From contig NC_079488.1 of assembly GCF_020520425.1 (NCBI RefSeq), forward strand, positions 18,602,247-18,666,246: a stretch of 64,000 nt of DNA. The letters run 5' to 3'. The notes below the pieces were generated by a model. That model was not told the DNA's origin. It worked only from the letters and a program-made list of their open reading frames with translations, and searched no databases. Source of the DNA: Spinacia oleracea (taxonomy: Eukaryota > Streptophyta > Magnoliopsida > Caryophyllales > Amaranthaceae). Shown piece by piece: positions 14,101 to 27,142 of this stretch. Positions within the stretch are counted from its first letter, which is position 1; each line of letters opens with the position of its first letter. Both the position numbers and the translations under genes were made by a program.

Positions 14101-15807
14101 GCTCCCACTTAAACCAATAAATTCATATGCTTTACTAATTTTAAACATAAAAATGTATTTCTAGTCTAACCGGAAACATACAAATTTAATTAAAATTTAA
14201 AGCTCATATAAATTTATAATTGAATCCAAAAAGTTTAATTTAATTTCAGTCGTTTATTTAAATTAATTCATGATTTTAATTTTAGTAAAATAATTAGAAT
14301 AAATAACATTTATTATAATTACAATATTCAAAATTAAAATCCAAGAAAATAATTTAAATTATTAATTTTAAAATTAATTAAAATTACGTGAACTGAAATT
14401 TTCAAATTAAACATTCAAAACGATCTTTAATCGTAACGCAAACACCCTACGCATTGCACGCCCATGGGCCGCACGCACACAGCCATCGCTGGCCATATGC
14501 GCGCAGCCCATGCGCTCGTCGCATAGCTGCTGCATCCCCAGCGCAAGCCTCCGCACGCATTGGTGCTCGCTGCGCGCGCCAGCGCTCATCGCACGCGAGC
14601 TATCGCTCGCAGTGCGCGCGCGACATCGCTCGCTGGGCGCGCGACATCGCTCGCTGAGCGCGCGATATCGCTCGCTGGGTGCGCGAGCCATCGCTCGATG
14701 GGCGCGCGACATCGCTCGCTGGGCGGGCGACATCGCTCGCTGTGCGCGTGAGTAATGCTGGGCGCAGCGCTCGTGGCACGCGAGCTTGCGCTCGCTGCGC
14801 GCGAGGCTGCGCGCTCTTGTGCGAGGCAGCGCGCGTTGTGGCGCAGCTCGCTTGCTGCCCACACGCGACTGCCTTGGCTCGCCCTTCGCCCATGCCCATT
14901 CGTCCATTGCTCGTGGCATACGACACAAGGCAGGGCTGCTGCCTTGTGCTCGTGCACTACGCCCTTGCTCATTGCATTCGTGCCGCACGGGCGACGAGCT
15001 CCCTTGCTCGTCGTCGCATGCCCGCATTATACAACACCCCTTAAGGGTAACACGATGCGTCGTGCGTGCAAGTTTTATGAACGAATCGCATAAAAATTTA
15101 AAATTTATAAAATTAATGACAAATTAATAAATATTATTAATTTCATAATTTTAGGGCGAAAAATCGAAAATTTATTATCCAATTGATTTCCGATTGTTAT
15201 GGATTCAAGCCTAGGTCATAAAAATTTAAAATTTATCATAAATTTACAATTTTTATGGTGGTTTTTAATCATAGGTTTCTAATTAAATTACAATTAATTA
15301 TGAAAATCAAATTAATTCTAAATTATTCTAATTTTCAACAAATTAATCATAATTACAAATTAGATTGCATAATTAACAAGACTAGGCATTCAAACTTGTT
15401 AAACATATGCAGTAGGTCAATCAAAAATTCAAGATTTATCAACAAGAATCGCAAATATTTAATTTAACATCTTAAATTTACGAAATTTTGCATTCGAAAA
15501 ACTAAAACCTTCGAAAAGTCATACTTAGGCTTCGAATTTGAGAATTCTGGGTTCGGCAGAAAAATATTGTTTTTGTCAAAATTTTAGAATGCCTTTTACA
15601 TGCGGAATTGACACAAAAATCACTCAATTTGGATGAGTAACGAAGAAACTGCCGAAAAACTGCGTACGTATAATTAAATAAACGCAATTTGCAATTAATT
15701 AACAATTACGAAAATTAATCACCCCTTTTAATTCTTGCAAATTTGTAATATTTAACCATGTTCATGCAATTTAGATTATGAAAATAATAAGGGGCTCGTG
15801 ATACCAC
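8190..15807 (-). other. Decayed copia interior, no intact gene
   Basis: Traces of copia pol run on the minus strand between about 8950 and 12600, with the RT trace at 10511-10735 the clearest. There are small local duplications, for example near 10765-10830 and 10915-11005. The 12600-14400 part is AT-rich and I see no coding sequence in it. 14407-15060 is a GC-rich repeat block (separate entry). Confidence 0.6.
14450..15060. repeat. GC-rich block with 21-bp tandem repeats inside the copia interior
   Basis: About eight imperfect copies of a 21-base unit (GGGCGCGCGACATCGCTCGCT type) lie at about 14590-14755, followed by further low-complexity GC-rich sequence. All six frames are open over long stretches because stop codons are rare in such sequence, so open frames here are not evidence of genes. 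The block lies just inside the element's 5' LTR, in the leader or early gag position. Confidence 0.75.
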
Positions 15808-17202
15808 TGTTAGGTTATGATACATATGACATTACATAGATCATGCGGAAACAACCATTAACCCAGGACAACATATTATTTACACATAATCATATAGCAT
15901 AATTTAGATGCATACTCTTTGTTGCGTGCCCTCCCTAGCTGCGCCCGAACCGAACAAGAACAAGTCTTTAGGACTCCAAGTGTCGTCCCTCCGTAGATAG
16001 TCCACAGCACGTCCGGATCCGCCTTAAGATTGACCAACTAGAATCGCCCTTAAGGTACTAAAAAATTTCGGCACTTTATGAGCAAGATGTGTGTTTTAAT
16101 TTTCTCTCAAAAAACTCACTTTTGAATACTTTTTAAACTTCTTATAAATTGTGAGCCCTAGCCTCATATTTATAGGGGTATGGAAAGGGAATCGAAATCC
16201 TATTCAGATACAAATTAATTAAACCTAGAATCCTACAAGAACTCTAATTTAATTAATTTATCAAATAGAATTAGGAATTTAATCATTAACCGAACTCTGC
16301 ATGTTTTAGGAAACGTGCACGAACACAAACACTTGCACACACACGCACGGCAGCCACGATGGGCCCCATGCGTGCGCGCGAGCAGCAGCCCACGCAGCGC
16401 CCGCGCGCGCTGCGAGCTGCGCGTGCTGTGCGCGCTGTGCGCGCTGCGCAGCCTGCTGGGCCTGGCGTGGCTGTTTGTGCGGCGCGCTTGGCTTGCTGGG
16501 CGATGGCCTGGCTTCGTGCTGGGCCTCGTCCGGCAGGCCTCGTCCGATGCTTATTCGTACGATGCGCTTCCGATTAAATTTTCCGATTCCGGAATTCATT
16601 TCCGATACGAACAATATTTAACATTTCCGATTCCGGAATTAATTTCCGTTTCGAACAAATATTTAATATTTCCGTTTCCGGAATTATTTTCCGATTCCGG
16701 TAATATTTCCGATTCTGACAATATTTCCGTTTCCGGCAATATTTCCGATTCTGGTAATATTTCCATTTCCGATAATATTTTCCGATACGTACCATGTTTC
16801 CGTTTCCGGCAACATCTACGACTTGGATAATATTTATATTTCCGATACGATCCATATTTCCGTTTCCGGCAATATCATCGTTTCCGGAGTATTCATTTCT
16901 TGCCTGTGACGATCTTAGCTCCCACTGAAACCAAGATCCGTCGGTTCCGAATATTCATAGATGGAGTATTTAATGCCATTAAATACTTGATCCGTTTACG
17001 TACTATTTGTGTGACCCTACGGGTTCAGTCAAGAGTAAGCTGTGGATTAATATCATTAATTCCACTTGAACTGAAGCGGCCTCTAGCTAGGCATTCAGCT
17101 CACTTGATCTCACTGAATTATTAACTTGTTAATTAATACTGAACCGCATTTATTAGACTTAACATAGAATGCATACTTGGACCAAGGGCATTATTTCCTT
17201 CA
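15808..17202 (-). repeat. 5' LTR of the 6778-17202 copia element
   Basis: This is the partner of 6778-8189, with the primer-binding site immediately inside it (15791-15806). It ends at TTCCTTCA before the right target duplication GTTTT. Confidence 0.88.
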
Positions 17203-17207
17203 GTTTT

Positions 17208-17336
17208 GTTGTTGTTGTGGTGTGCTGCTGCTGCCCCTCTCGCCCAGCCATGCACGCACACCCCTCCTCCCTCGCGTGCCGCGCCTAGCGCGCACTGCTG
17301 CTGCCTTTGCTCCTCGTCCGCGCGCGCACACACGAG

Positions 17337-17401
<65 letters not shown>

Positions 17402-18139
17402 TTTTGTTCGTTCGTTCAATTTTTCGCTCAATCAAATTCAATTCGTGATTGTTCCGTGCTATAGGCCGAATTGATATAATTCTTTTCTACCTTACCTTAC
17501 CTATTCTATTTCAATTCCGTATTTCAAATTATATTATTATTATTGTTTTGAATAATTAAAATGCTGGGAATCGGCTGTGAACACCGTATTGTGATGCTTT
17601 ACATGTTTTGATTCTTGAGGCGTATTTTAATTATTAAAGTATGAAATTTCAGATTCGTTTATTTAATAAACACTTGGTTTTTATGGTGTTAAATTGATTT
17701 TATTGGAGAATTAAAGTTAGGGTTTTAACCTAGACCTAAAGGGTCAATTGATTAGCGTAATTAGGTGATTGATTTAATTATGATAATCAATTATAATTTC
17801 ATATTTATAAAAATGTTTAAAGTGTCAAATTTTATTGATTTTAAGGGTGGAAAAAGTATGTTTTCATACTAGGGAGTAGTTTTTCAAATTGAGACGATTA
17901 ATTTATTAAAGAACGATTAGATTCTAATTTCGTCAAGGTTTTATATTTCATAAAGTTGCTGGAAATTTAATGAACATGGAAATAATTAAGGTTTCATTAT
18001 TTTGATGATAGGAGGTGATTTCTAGGTGAGTGATCGTGTTTGAAAAGTGGCCCCTATGCTTAGATATTCAAGGTACGTTCCATCTTCAGGTATTTTCGTT
18101 ATAGACTGTATACTTGCTAATTAAACTTCATGGGTATTA
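17208..18139 (+). repeat. Continuation of the LTR-like sequence broken by the copia insertion
   Basis: The first bases continue the GC/CT-rich leader seen at 6600-6777. Downstream the sequence is AT-rich with no open frame of note. It contains the (GT)n microsatellite and ends abruptly at about 18140, where copia coding sequence begins. Confidence 0.45.
17338..17402. repeat. (GT)n microsatellite, about 30 units
   Basis: Uninterrupted GT repeat with a single interruption near 17394. It produces artificial Cys/Val frames on one strand and Thr/His frames on the other. Confidence 0.95.
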
Positions 18140-21100
18140 GATACATGTTGTGGCTCACACTTATGTTCCAATCCACAAGGACTAAGAAGAAGTAGAAGGT
18201 TAAGCAAGGGTGAAGTCGACCTACGAGTGGGAAATGGAGCACGGATTGCTGCATTAGCTGTAGGGACTTATTATTTGTCGTTGCCCTCTGGGCTAGTTTT
18301 GGAACTGGAAGACTGTTTCCATGTTCCAAGTCTTACTAAAAACATCATTTATGTTTCTTGCTTGGATGCTAAGGGATTTTCCTTTCTAATAAAAGACAAT
18401 AGTTGCTCGTTTTATTTTAAAGAGATGTTTTATGGATCTGCTAGATTAGTCAATGGACTTTATTTACTAGATCACGACAAACAAGTTTATAACATAAATA
18501 TCAAAAAGGCCAAAAAGGATGATTCATATCTCACCTATCTGTGGCATTGTCGACTAGGCCATGTTAACTTGAAACGCATAGAAAGACTTCAAAAGGAAGG
18601 AATTCTAGAACCATTTGACTTAGAGGATTATGGTAAGTGCAAATCATGTTTACTTGGCAAAATGACAAAGCAACCTTTCTCTAAAGTTGGAGAAAGAGCA
18701 ACTGAACTATTGGGTTTAATCCATACAGATGTATGTGGACCAATGAGTACAAATGCTAGAGGTGGTTTCAGCTACTTTATCACTTTCACTGATGACTTCA
18801 GTAGATATGGTTATGTCTACCTAATGAAGCATAAGTCTGAATCCTTTGACAAATTCAAGGAATTTCAGAGTGAAGTAGAGAATCAATTAGGCAAGAAGAT
18901 TAAGGCACTGCAGTCTGATAGAGGCGGTGAATATCTGAGCTATGAATTTGATGACCATCTGAAAGAATGTGGAATTCTATCAGAATTGACTCCTCCTGGA
19001 ACACCACAATGGAACGGTGTGTCGGAGAGGAGGAACAGAACCTTGCTAGACATGGTTAGATCAATGATGGGTCAGGCCGAACTTCCAATAGAATTTTGGG
19101 GACATGCACTAAATACAGCAGCACTCACTATAAATAGAGCTCCGTCTAAAGATGTTGAAAAGACTCCATATGAGTTATGGTTTGGAAAGCCTCCAAATGT
19201 GTCTTTTCTTAAGATTTGGGGATGTGAAGTATACGTCAAACGATTCATTTCAGACAAACTTCATCCAAAATCTGACAAATGTATCCTTGTGGGCTATCTA
19301 AAGGAAACAAAGGGGTATTACTTCTAAAATACATCTGAGAACAAGGTGTTTGTTGCTCGAGATGGTATCTTTTTGGAAAAGGATCACATTTCCAAAATGA
19401 CAAGTGGGAGAAAAGTAGACCTCGAAGAAATTCGAGTCGAACAACAAAATCTAGAGAATGCTCAAGATGACATTCAGGATGAAACTCAGAGATCTTAGAA
19501 GTATCTGGTGAGAATCATGGACCATCAAGAAATGTAACCTCGCGTAGATCGCAAAGATATAGATCTCAACCGGAAAGATACTTAGGTATTTTGACGAACG
19601 AGAGCTATGACGTTCTATACTCGAAAGTGATGAACCTGCGACTTACAAGCAAGCTATGACGAGCCCTAGCTCCAAGCAATGGCAAGAAGCCATGCAATCT
19701 GAATTAGACTCCATGTCTGAAAACCAAGTTTGGGATTTGGTCGATTTGCCAGATGGCTACCAAGCCATAGGAAGCAAATGGGTTTTCAAACTGAAAAAGG
19801 ACAAGGATGGGAAACTTGAAGTTTTCAAAGCTAGATTGGTTGCAAAAGGTTACAGGCAAGTCCACGGTGTGGATTACGATGAAACCTTTTCACCAGTTGC
19901 AATGCTGAAGTCTATTCGGATAATGTTAGCAATCGCTGCATATTACGATTACGAAATATGGCAGATGGATGTCAAAACCGCTTTCTTAAACGGCGTTTTA
20001 ACAGAAACTATGTTTATGACACAGCCTGAGGGTTTTGAGGATCCAAAGAATGCTAAAAAGGTATGCAAGCTTAAGAAATCAATCTACGGATTGAAGCAGG
20101 CATCAAGGAGCTGGAATATACGTTTTGATGAAGCAGTTAGTGACTTTGGTTTCATCAAGAACGCAGACGAATCTTGTGTATACAAGAAGGTCAGTGGGAG
20201 CAAAATTGCTTTTCTAGTATTATATGTCGACGACATATTACTTATCGGAAAATGACATTCCTATGTTGAACTCTGTCAAGATTTGGCTTGGGAAATGCTT
20301 TTCGATGAAGGATCTAGGAGAAGAACAATACATACTGGGCATCAAGATTTACAGAGATAGATCTAAGAAGATGATTGGACTTAGTCAAAGCACTTATATC
20401 AATAAGGTGCTTGAAAGGTTCAAGATGGCAGACTCCAAGCGAGGTTACCTACCCATGTCTCATGGAATGACTCTAAGCAAGACTCAGTGCCCAAAAACAC
20501 TTGATGAGCGTAGACGAATGAGTGGGATTCCATATGCATCATTGATTGGTTCAATAATGTATGCTATGATATGTACACGCCCGGATGTTGTCAGACCCAG
20601 GAGAGGCAGATTGGACTGCTGCCAAGAATATTCTGAAGTACCTGAAAAGGCACAAAGATGATTTCCTGGTCTATGGTGGAGATGATGAATTAATTGTTAA
20701 AGGCTATACGGACGCAAGTTTCCAAACCGACAAAGATGATTTCAGATCACAGTCTGGGTTTGTCTTCTGCCTCAATGGAGGTGTAGTAAGCTGGAAAAGT
20801 GCTAAGCAAAGCACCATTGCGGATTCTACAACTGAAGCGGAGTACATTTCTGCACATGAAGAAGCAAAGGAAGCTATATGGCTAAGGAAGTTCATAGGTG
20901 AACTTGGTGTAGTCCCCTCCATTAAAGGACCAATAGCTCTGTATTGTGATAATAATGGAGCTATTGCACAGGCAAAAGAGCTTAGACACCACCAAAGAGT
21001 CAAGCATGTACTTTGTAGATTTCACCTTCTACGAGAGTTCGTTGAAAGAAAAGAAGTCGAGATAAGCAAGATATGAACTGATGACAACATCTCAGATCCA

Positions 21101-23422
21101 TTGACTAAACCTCTGCCGCAGGCGAAGCACAACTCGCACACTGCATCTATGGGAATCAAGCATATTGGAGAATGGCTTTGATGTCCTTGTTTAATGTTTT
21201 AAAGTTTTAGAGTTTAATACTTTGTAAAACATTATTGGTTAATCATTCACAATAAATTAATAGAATTCATTTTTCCATTTAATTTGTGGTTTATTAAATG
21301 ATGAGTCCCTTCAATTTGACGAAATATTCAAGATAGACTGCCAGGACCAGTCCTGTGACTAAGAAATGTCTATCAAGTGAACTTGAATGTCAAAAAATAA
21401 ATTGAAAATGGTCCCTGGTCGGAGTTTTCTATAAAGATGGACGCATAGAAAACGTTAGACGACTAGAATACAAGATGACTAGTAGTTTTGTTTCTTGAAC
21501 TATGTGGACATGGCAATGTCGTAATCATTTGCATAGATACTTACTTTGGGAAGACTAGTATCGGACAGACCTATGAAACTTTACTGTAAGAGATGAAAAT
21601 CTGTCATAAGTAAATTTCATTAAAATTATTAGAAACTAATCCTCAATACCTGAGTGATTTGAGATTACTTGTTTGAGAACTGCTTACTTTGACGTTGTCA
21701 ACCGTCGCACCGTAAAAGGAGGCTATAAAGGCAACGCTCAGGTAATCACCTATCAAACGAAGTCTAATCTCAAGATCGCAAGATTGGGATTGTCCTCCCA
21801 TAAATCGGGATGAGATGCTAAAAGTTGTACAAGGCCACTCGGAGAGCTAGAAACTGTAAAATGCATTGTCGTGCTCAGATGAATCACAGGCTATGATTAT
21901 CTGTTTATTTGATCAGTTGAACTCTGAAATCGAGAAACACCTCTGGACATAATAAGGATGACAACTCTTACCTTATGTTCAAGAGCAAGCATCGAGCGAC
22001 AAAGGAATTAGGAAATGCACACTTGTCCCTAAGGACAAGTGGGAGACTGAAGGAAATAATGCCCTTGGTCCAAGTATGCATTTAATGTTAAGTCTAATAA
22101 ATGCGGTTCAGTATTAATTAACAAGTTAATAATTCAGTGAGATCAAGTGAGCTGAATGCCTAGCTAGAGGCCGCTTCAGTTCAAGTGGAATTAATGATAT
22201 TAATCCACACCTTACTCTTGACTGAACCCGTAGGGTCACACAAATAGTACGCAAACGGATCAAGTATTTAATGGCATTAAATACTCCATCTATGGATATT
22301 CGAAATCGACGGATCTTGGTTTCAGTGGGAGCTGAGATCGTCAAAGGCAAGTAAATGAATACTCCGGAAATGATGATATTGCCGGAAACGGAAATATGGA
22401 TCGTATCGGAAATATAAATATTATCCAAGTCGTAGATGTTGCCGGAAACGGAAACATGGTACGTATCGGAAAATATTATCGGAAATATTGCCGGAATCGG
22501 AAATATTGTCAGAATCGGAAATATTATCGGAATCGGAAATTAATTCCGGAAACGGAAATATTAAATATTTGTTCGAAACGGAAATTAATTCCGGAATCGG
22601 AAATGTTAAATAGTGTTCGTACTGGAAATGAATTCCGAAATCGGGAATTTTATCGGAAGCGCATCGTACGAATTAGCGTCGGACGAAACTTGCTAGACAA
22701 AGGCCCAACACGAAGCCAGGCCTGCGTCCAGCAAGCCATGCGCATCAACACAACACAGCAAACCCTCGTCAGGCCCAGCGCAAGGCCAGGCCCAGCCAAG
22801 CCATGGTGCGCACGCGAGCTCGTGGGCTGCGGGCTGTGTTGCTCGCGTGGGCCGCAAGGCTTGCGCGAGCTGTGCAGCTCGTGCTCGTGCTCGTGCTCGT
22901 GCAACGCTTGTGTTCAATACAAATCCTAAAGCTAATGGAATTTGTTCTATAATTAAATCCTAATCCTAATAAAGATAAAATTTGTTCAATAGAGTTTTGA
23001 TAAGATTCTAATTAAACAAATTGGTATCCTAATAGGATTCTAAATACTTTTCCATGACTCTATAAATATGTGCCTAGGTTCACAAATTTATATACAAGTT
23101 TTCAAGTATTCAAGGGTAAGATTTTCAAGCAAAAATCAGCCAAACACTTGCACCCTAATAGCCGAAAATTCTAAGAACCTTAAGGGCGATTCTAGTTGGT
23201 CAAGCTTAAGGCGGATCCGGACGTGCTGTGGACTTTCTACGGAGGGACGACACTTGGAGTCCTAAAGACTTGTTCTTGTTCGGTTCGGGCGCAGCTAGGG
23301 AGGGCACGCTACAAAGTGTATGCATCCTAGACTAATTATATGATTATGTGCAATTAATATGATTCCTGGCATTAAGGTTTTTCCGCATGATTTATGTTGT
23401 TCGTATGTATCATAACCTAACA
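18140..23422 (+). mobile_element. Ty1/copia retrotransposon, plus strand, 5'-truncated
   Basis: Copia pol runs from about 18140 to 21190: the gag-pre-integrase zinc region (LWHCRLGHVNLKRI), the integrase core (TDDFSRYGYVYLMK), reverse transcriptase (LYVDDILLIG) and RNase H. A polypurine tract (22030-22047) precedes the 3' LTR at 22048-23422. There is no gag and no 5' LTR, since the left edge joins unrelated sequence. It is broken, with a few breaks in pol. Its LTR belongs to the same family as the 6778-17202 element but is clearly diverged from it and in the opposite orientation. Confidence 0.88.
22048..23422 (+). repeat. 3' LTR of the plus-strand copia element
   Basis: It runs from TGAAGGAAATAATGCC to CCTAACA and is the reverse complement in kind of the LTRs at 6778 and 15808. 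It carries the same TTCCGATTCCGG-type repeat run (about 22365-22660) and a GC-rich part (about 22680-22910). Confidence 0.85.
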
Positions 23423-23427
23423 AGATC

Positions 23428-24345
23428 AACTTGCTGAACTATATGTGAACACTATTGTGCGATTGCATGGAGTGCCTAGTTCGATTATTTCTGATCGTGA
23501 TACGAGGTATCAATCTACCCATTGGAGATAATTGCAGAAAGCTCTTGGAACGGAACTTAACTTTAGTACTGCATTTCATCTAACGACTTATGGACAAACA
23601 AAACGCACTAATCAATTTTTCGAAGATATGTTGCGTGCATGTGTTTTGTATTTTCAAGGAACATGGGAAATGTTTTTACCTATGGTAGAATTCTCATACA
23701 ATAATAGTTACCAGGCCACCATTGGCATGGTCGCGTACGAAGCTTTTTATGGAAGGAAATGTCGGACACCATTATGTTTGAGTGATATCGATGAAGCATA
23801 TGTTGTAGGACTAAAACTGATTCAAGAAACTATTGACAAGATCCATTTAATCCAATCAAGAATGAAGGCAGCACAAAGTAGGCAAAAGAGTTATGCAGAG
23901 CAACAAAGAAGACCATTAGGGTTTGAAGTTGGAGATCACGTGTTCCTGAAGATTTCACCGACAAAAGGAATAATGAGATATGGTCAAACAGGAAAATTGA
24001 GCCCAAGATACATCGGGCCATACGAGATATTAGAAAGAATAGGAAAAGTAGCACATCAACTTGCTTTACCGATTTACTTGGAAAAGGTGCATAACTTGTT
24101 CCATGTATCAATGTTAAGGAAATATGTTCCTGATCCAAGCCATGTGATTACACATGAACCCTTATTTTTTTGAAACGATCTCACATACGAGGAGAAGCCA
24201 ATTGAAATTCTTGAACTAGAGAGAAACGAATTAGAAGCAAGGTAACTCCAATGGATAAAGTCCTGTGGGACAATCACTTGACATCTGAAGCCACATGGGA
24301 AGTCGAAGCGCAGATGAAATCAAAATATCCCCAGTTATTCGCTTA
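23428..24345 (+). pseudogene. Ty3/gypsy integrase C-terminal remnant
   Basis: From 23428 the plus strand shows the end of a gypsy integrase core ([10 protein letters not shown]). It continues with the conserved C-terminal part, including WEMFLPMVEFSYNNS, YGRKCRTPL, and GPYEILERIG followed by HNLFHVSMLRKYVPDPSHV, typical of plant chromovirus-like elements. The rest of the element to the left has been replaced by the copia element. This is a fossil. Confidence 0.85.
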
Positions 24346-24533
24346 AAAATGATACGATGCATGAATTTTTGATATCTAATTTGAATGATTATGTTATTCA
24401 ATCATGTTTGCATAGCAAATTAAACGATTGAGTATGACATGTATGATTTCGAAGAATGGCAATTAATTCAGGTTCAACTGAGCTCTAGTTTCGAGAACGA
24501 AACTTTTTATAAGTGGGTAAGAGAGTAATACCC

Positions 24534-27142
24534 ATAATTTTAAACTTTGATTTATTAAAATTAAAAACATTTATTAACTTGATTTCGTTTTTAAATATTT
24601 AGAAATAATTAAATTTCGTTATTTTAAACATTTTTACGATATATTTTAAACGATAAACTCATAATCAAAAATTTATTTATGTTTTTTTTTTTTTGACGGG
24701 AAAAATTTATTTATGTTAATGATATTTTATAAAGATTTATTTCAAAAGCTTGGTTTTAATAAAGCATTTCTATTTCTACCAATTCCTAAATAAAAACAAA
24801 ATTTTAGAAATTTGCCTAACTTTATAAAATGATCAAAATGTCCCCAAGAGAAATTTTTTCATCTTCTTCCTCCTTCCTCTCCACGTTCAATTTGTCTACT
24901 CTTTCTCCTTATTAGGTCCACATTCATTTTCTGGACCTCAAGGATTTCTCCGTCTTCTTCACTCTACTTGACACTATAAATAGCCACGATCCTCAAAATT
25001 TCATCAACAAATCAATTATCAAACTGAAAATCACCATCATTTTCCCCCCTGTAAACACCAACTGCCAGCCGTTCTCTTCGACCAGAACCGCCCCACAACC
25101 CTCCCTCAAACTCCCTTATTTCCACCCTCCTCACCGCACTCCCTGCTCATTTTCTCTCCTCTGGCGCACCACCGGTACCGTGCCACCACTCCCTAGCCAC
25201 CTCACCACCTCCTAAACCCATCTCCGCTCCACATTTTCCGCGAACTGCTGCTGCCGCCACCTAGAACCACCCATCCCCCTCAAACTCTCATGTTTCCTCT
25301 CCTCTGATTTTCTCTCTTTCCCCCCCTTTCCCTCGTCGTTCCGCCACCGCGAAACCACCACCACCGTCTCCTTGTCGGCGCAACCCTACGACGCCAAGCC
25401 ACCCAGGCCTCAGCCGCCACCTCCCCTATTCCTCTCCTTCCTATTCGTATTTCCCCGCTCCTTCGTTGCTCCCTGTTCGTGCTCTCACCTCCCAGGAACC
25501 AAGTTCTAATTTAGAACTTTGGTTCCCAACCCATATTAAAAGTTGGCCCAATTCTAAATATTTGGGCTTTGGGTAAGTTATACTCCCTCCGTCCCTTAAT
25601 ACTCGCACCGCTTTCCTTTTCGGGGCGTCCCTTAATACTTGCACCGCTTCTATAAATGAAAATTTATACCAATATTATATTAATTCTCACACTTACTTGC
25701 TAACTCCACCTACACCCCTATTCCCTACAAAAAATCATTTAAAAATTCACACCCACACCCCCACCCCCATTCACCACTTCCTACCTCTTAAACATTTTGC
25801 ACTAACTATATTAAAAAATACTCCACTATCAACTACACCCATTAAATTAATAAGTCAATTCAAATGTCTTAAACTCCGCACCGGTCAAATCGGTGCGAGT
25901 GTTAAGGGACGGAGGGAGTAATTCCTACATGAATTTTAAGGTTCAGATTTTCTACACCTATACTAATACTCATGTTTTAATAAATAAAGTTTGATAATAT
26001 AATTATGTGCTGATAAATTATTTATTATTTTCAGAACGAAAAATGTATTTAATTATTAAAATAACTCACTAGCTTGACAAAACAAAAATGGGATTTAAAT
26101 AATATTTCATAAAAATTGATTTGTGAATTTATAAAATATATATATTTTGAAAATATTGATTTAAAAAATTTATTGTTCTAATACTAGTTCAATAATTTAA
26201 TATTTTCAAAGAAAACGGACTCGGAGCTCAGAAGGAAAAAACCGAGGAAAAAGCTTAGCAAATCGCGGAATTGAGGTAACGACTATTGCTAATACCCGCA
26301 ATCCCCTTCTAAATATGATTATGAAATTATGACGTTATGATTGAATTTATGTAATTAAATATTTTGACGTGTTTTATGGATTGTGGGAAAGAAATTTGAT
26401 TTGATTGAATTATTTCTTATAATGTGATGTTTATGAGAAACCATGAAAGAATTGATGTTTGATTTTACGATCTAAAGGAATTTATGCTACTTCAACTGAA
26501 GTACAAAGGCTAAGAAAAGAAAAATTAAACGAAACATGATAAATAAATGTGAAAGACCTGGTCCGTTTGGCAGTATATGTTCACAAGTTACGATTCTCGG
26601 TCATTGAGCCCATTGAGCCAAGACTCTCATGTTTTATGGGCACCAACCCATCGTGGAAGACGTTCCACCATGTCATACTTGTCACCGAATATCATATTAA
26701 TAAAAAGTTATGAATGAATTAAATATGATGTTTTATTAAATGTTTTACATTATTCTATTCTTCATGTCTTATCAACTTAAATGAATTGAAATAAATTTAT
26801 GCTACTAGAATAGTTCGTTACTGAGTCTTGGGCTCACCGGTTTGTTTTTCTGTTTTAGGTACTGCTGGGGACGATGGAAACAAGCAGTGGCGAGGATTTC
26901 ACTTTAATAATGTTCACCTATTTAATGCTTAAAGTTGTAATAGTTTAAGTAAAGACTTTTAGTAAGTTATGTACTTCTATTTTGGATATAAAAAGTATTA
27001 TTATGTTAATATGGAGTTTTAATAGCTTACATTATGATGTTCGTCTTGTAATTCTCAAGAGGGAGTTACGGCGGGAATGTCTCTACCGAATTAGGTTAAA
27101 TTCCGCTGTTTAATTACTTGAATTGAAGGTCGGGGCATTACA
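24534..27142 (+). repeat. LTR-like block of the gypsy remnant, ending CGGGGCATTACA
   Basis: It follows the integrase remnant and begins near GTAATACCC. It ends ...GGTCGGGGCATTACA, the usual end of plant gypsy LTRs that start TGTAATAC. It contains a TATA box (tataaatagcc near 24977), a CT-rich leader (25040-25450) and an inserted MITE at 25583-25918. There is no host coding evidence. Confidence 0.6.
25583..25918. mobile_element. Stowaway-like MITE (Tc1/mariner type), 336 bp
   Basis: Terminal inverted repeats CTCCCTCCGTCCCTTAA... / ...TTAAGGGACGGAGGGAG are flanked by TA on both sides (25581-25582 and 25919-25920). This is the hallmark of Stowaway MITEs. It has no coding capacity and is inserted in the gypsy LTR-like block. 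Confidence 0.9.

Larger units (their letters stand above)
6778..17202 (-). mobile_element. Ty1/copia retrotransposon, minus strand, both LTRs present
   Basis: The ends are two nearly identical LTRs, TGTTAGGTTATG...(C/T)A, at 6778-8189 and 15808-17202, with a 5-bp target duplication GTTTT (6773-6777 and 17203-17207). Read on the minus strand, the 5' LTR at 15808-17202 is followed by a primer-binding site TGGTATCACGAGCCCC (15791-15806, initiator-Met-tRNA type). A polypurine tract lies next to the 3' LTR (about 8190-8217). The interior is decayed: a copia reverse-transcriptase stretch survives on the minus strand at 10511-10735 (KARLVAKSYKQIH motif). The body is broken many times, yet the two LTRs differ by only a few substitutions and one short length change. 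The insertion is therefore recent, and the element was probably a non-autonomous copy mobilised in trans. Confidence 0.88.

Noticed and set aside
14407-15127. Overlapping open frames of 60-206 codons in all six frames
   Set aside because: GC-rich tandem repeats with few stop codons. No domain, and the frames on opposite strands are equally open.
17133-17464. Cys/Val-rich and Thr/His-rich frames
   Set aside because: Translation of a (GT)n microsatellite.
25441-25644. Minus-strand 67-codon frame near a MITE
   Set aside because: Runs across the edge of the Stowaway MITE and the LTR-like leader; composition gives no protein signal.
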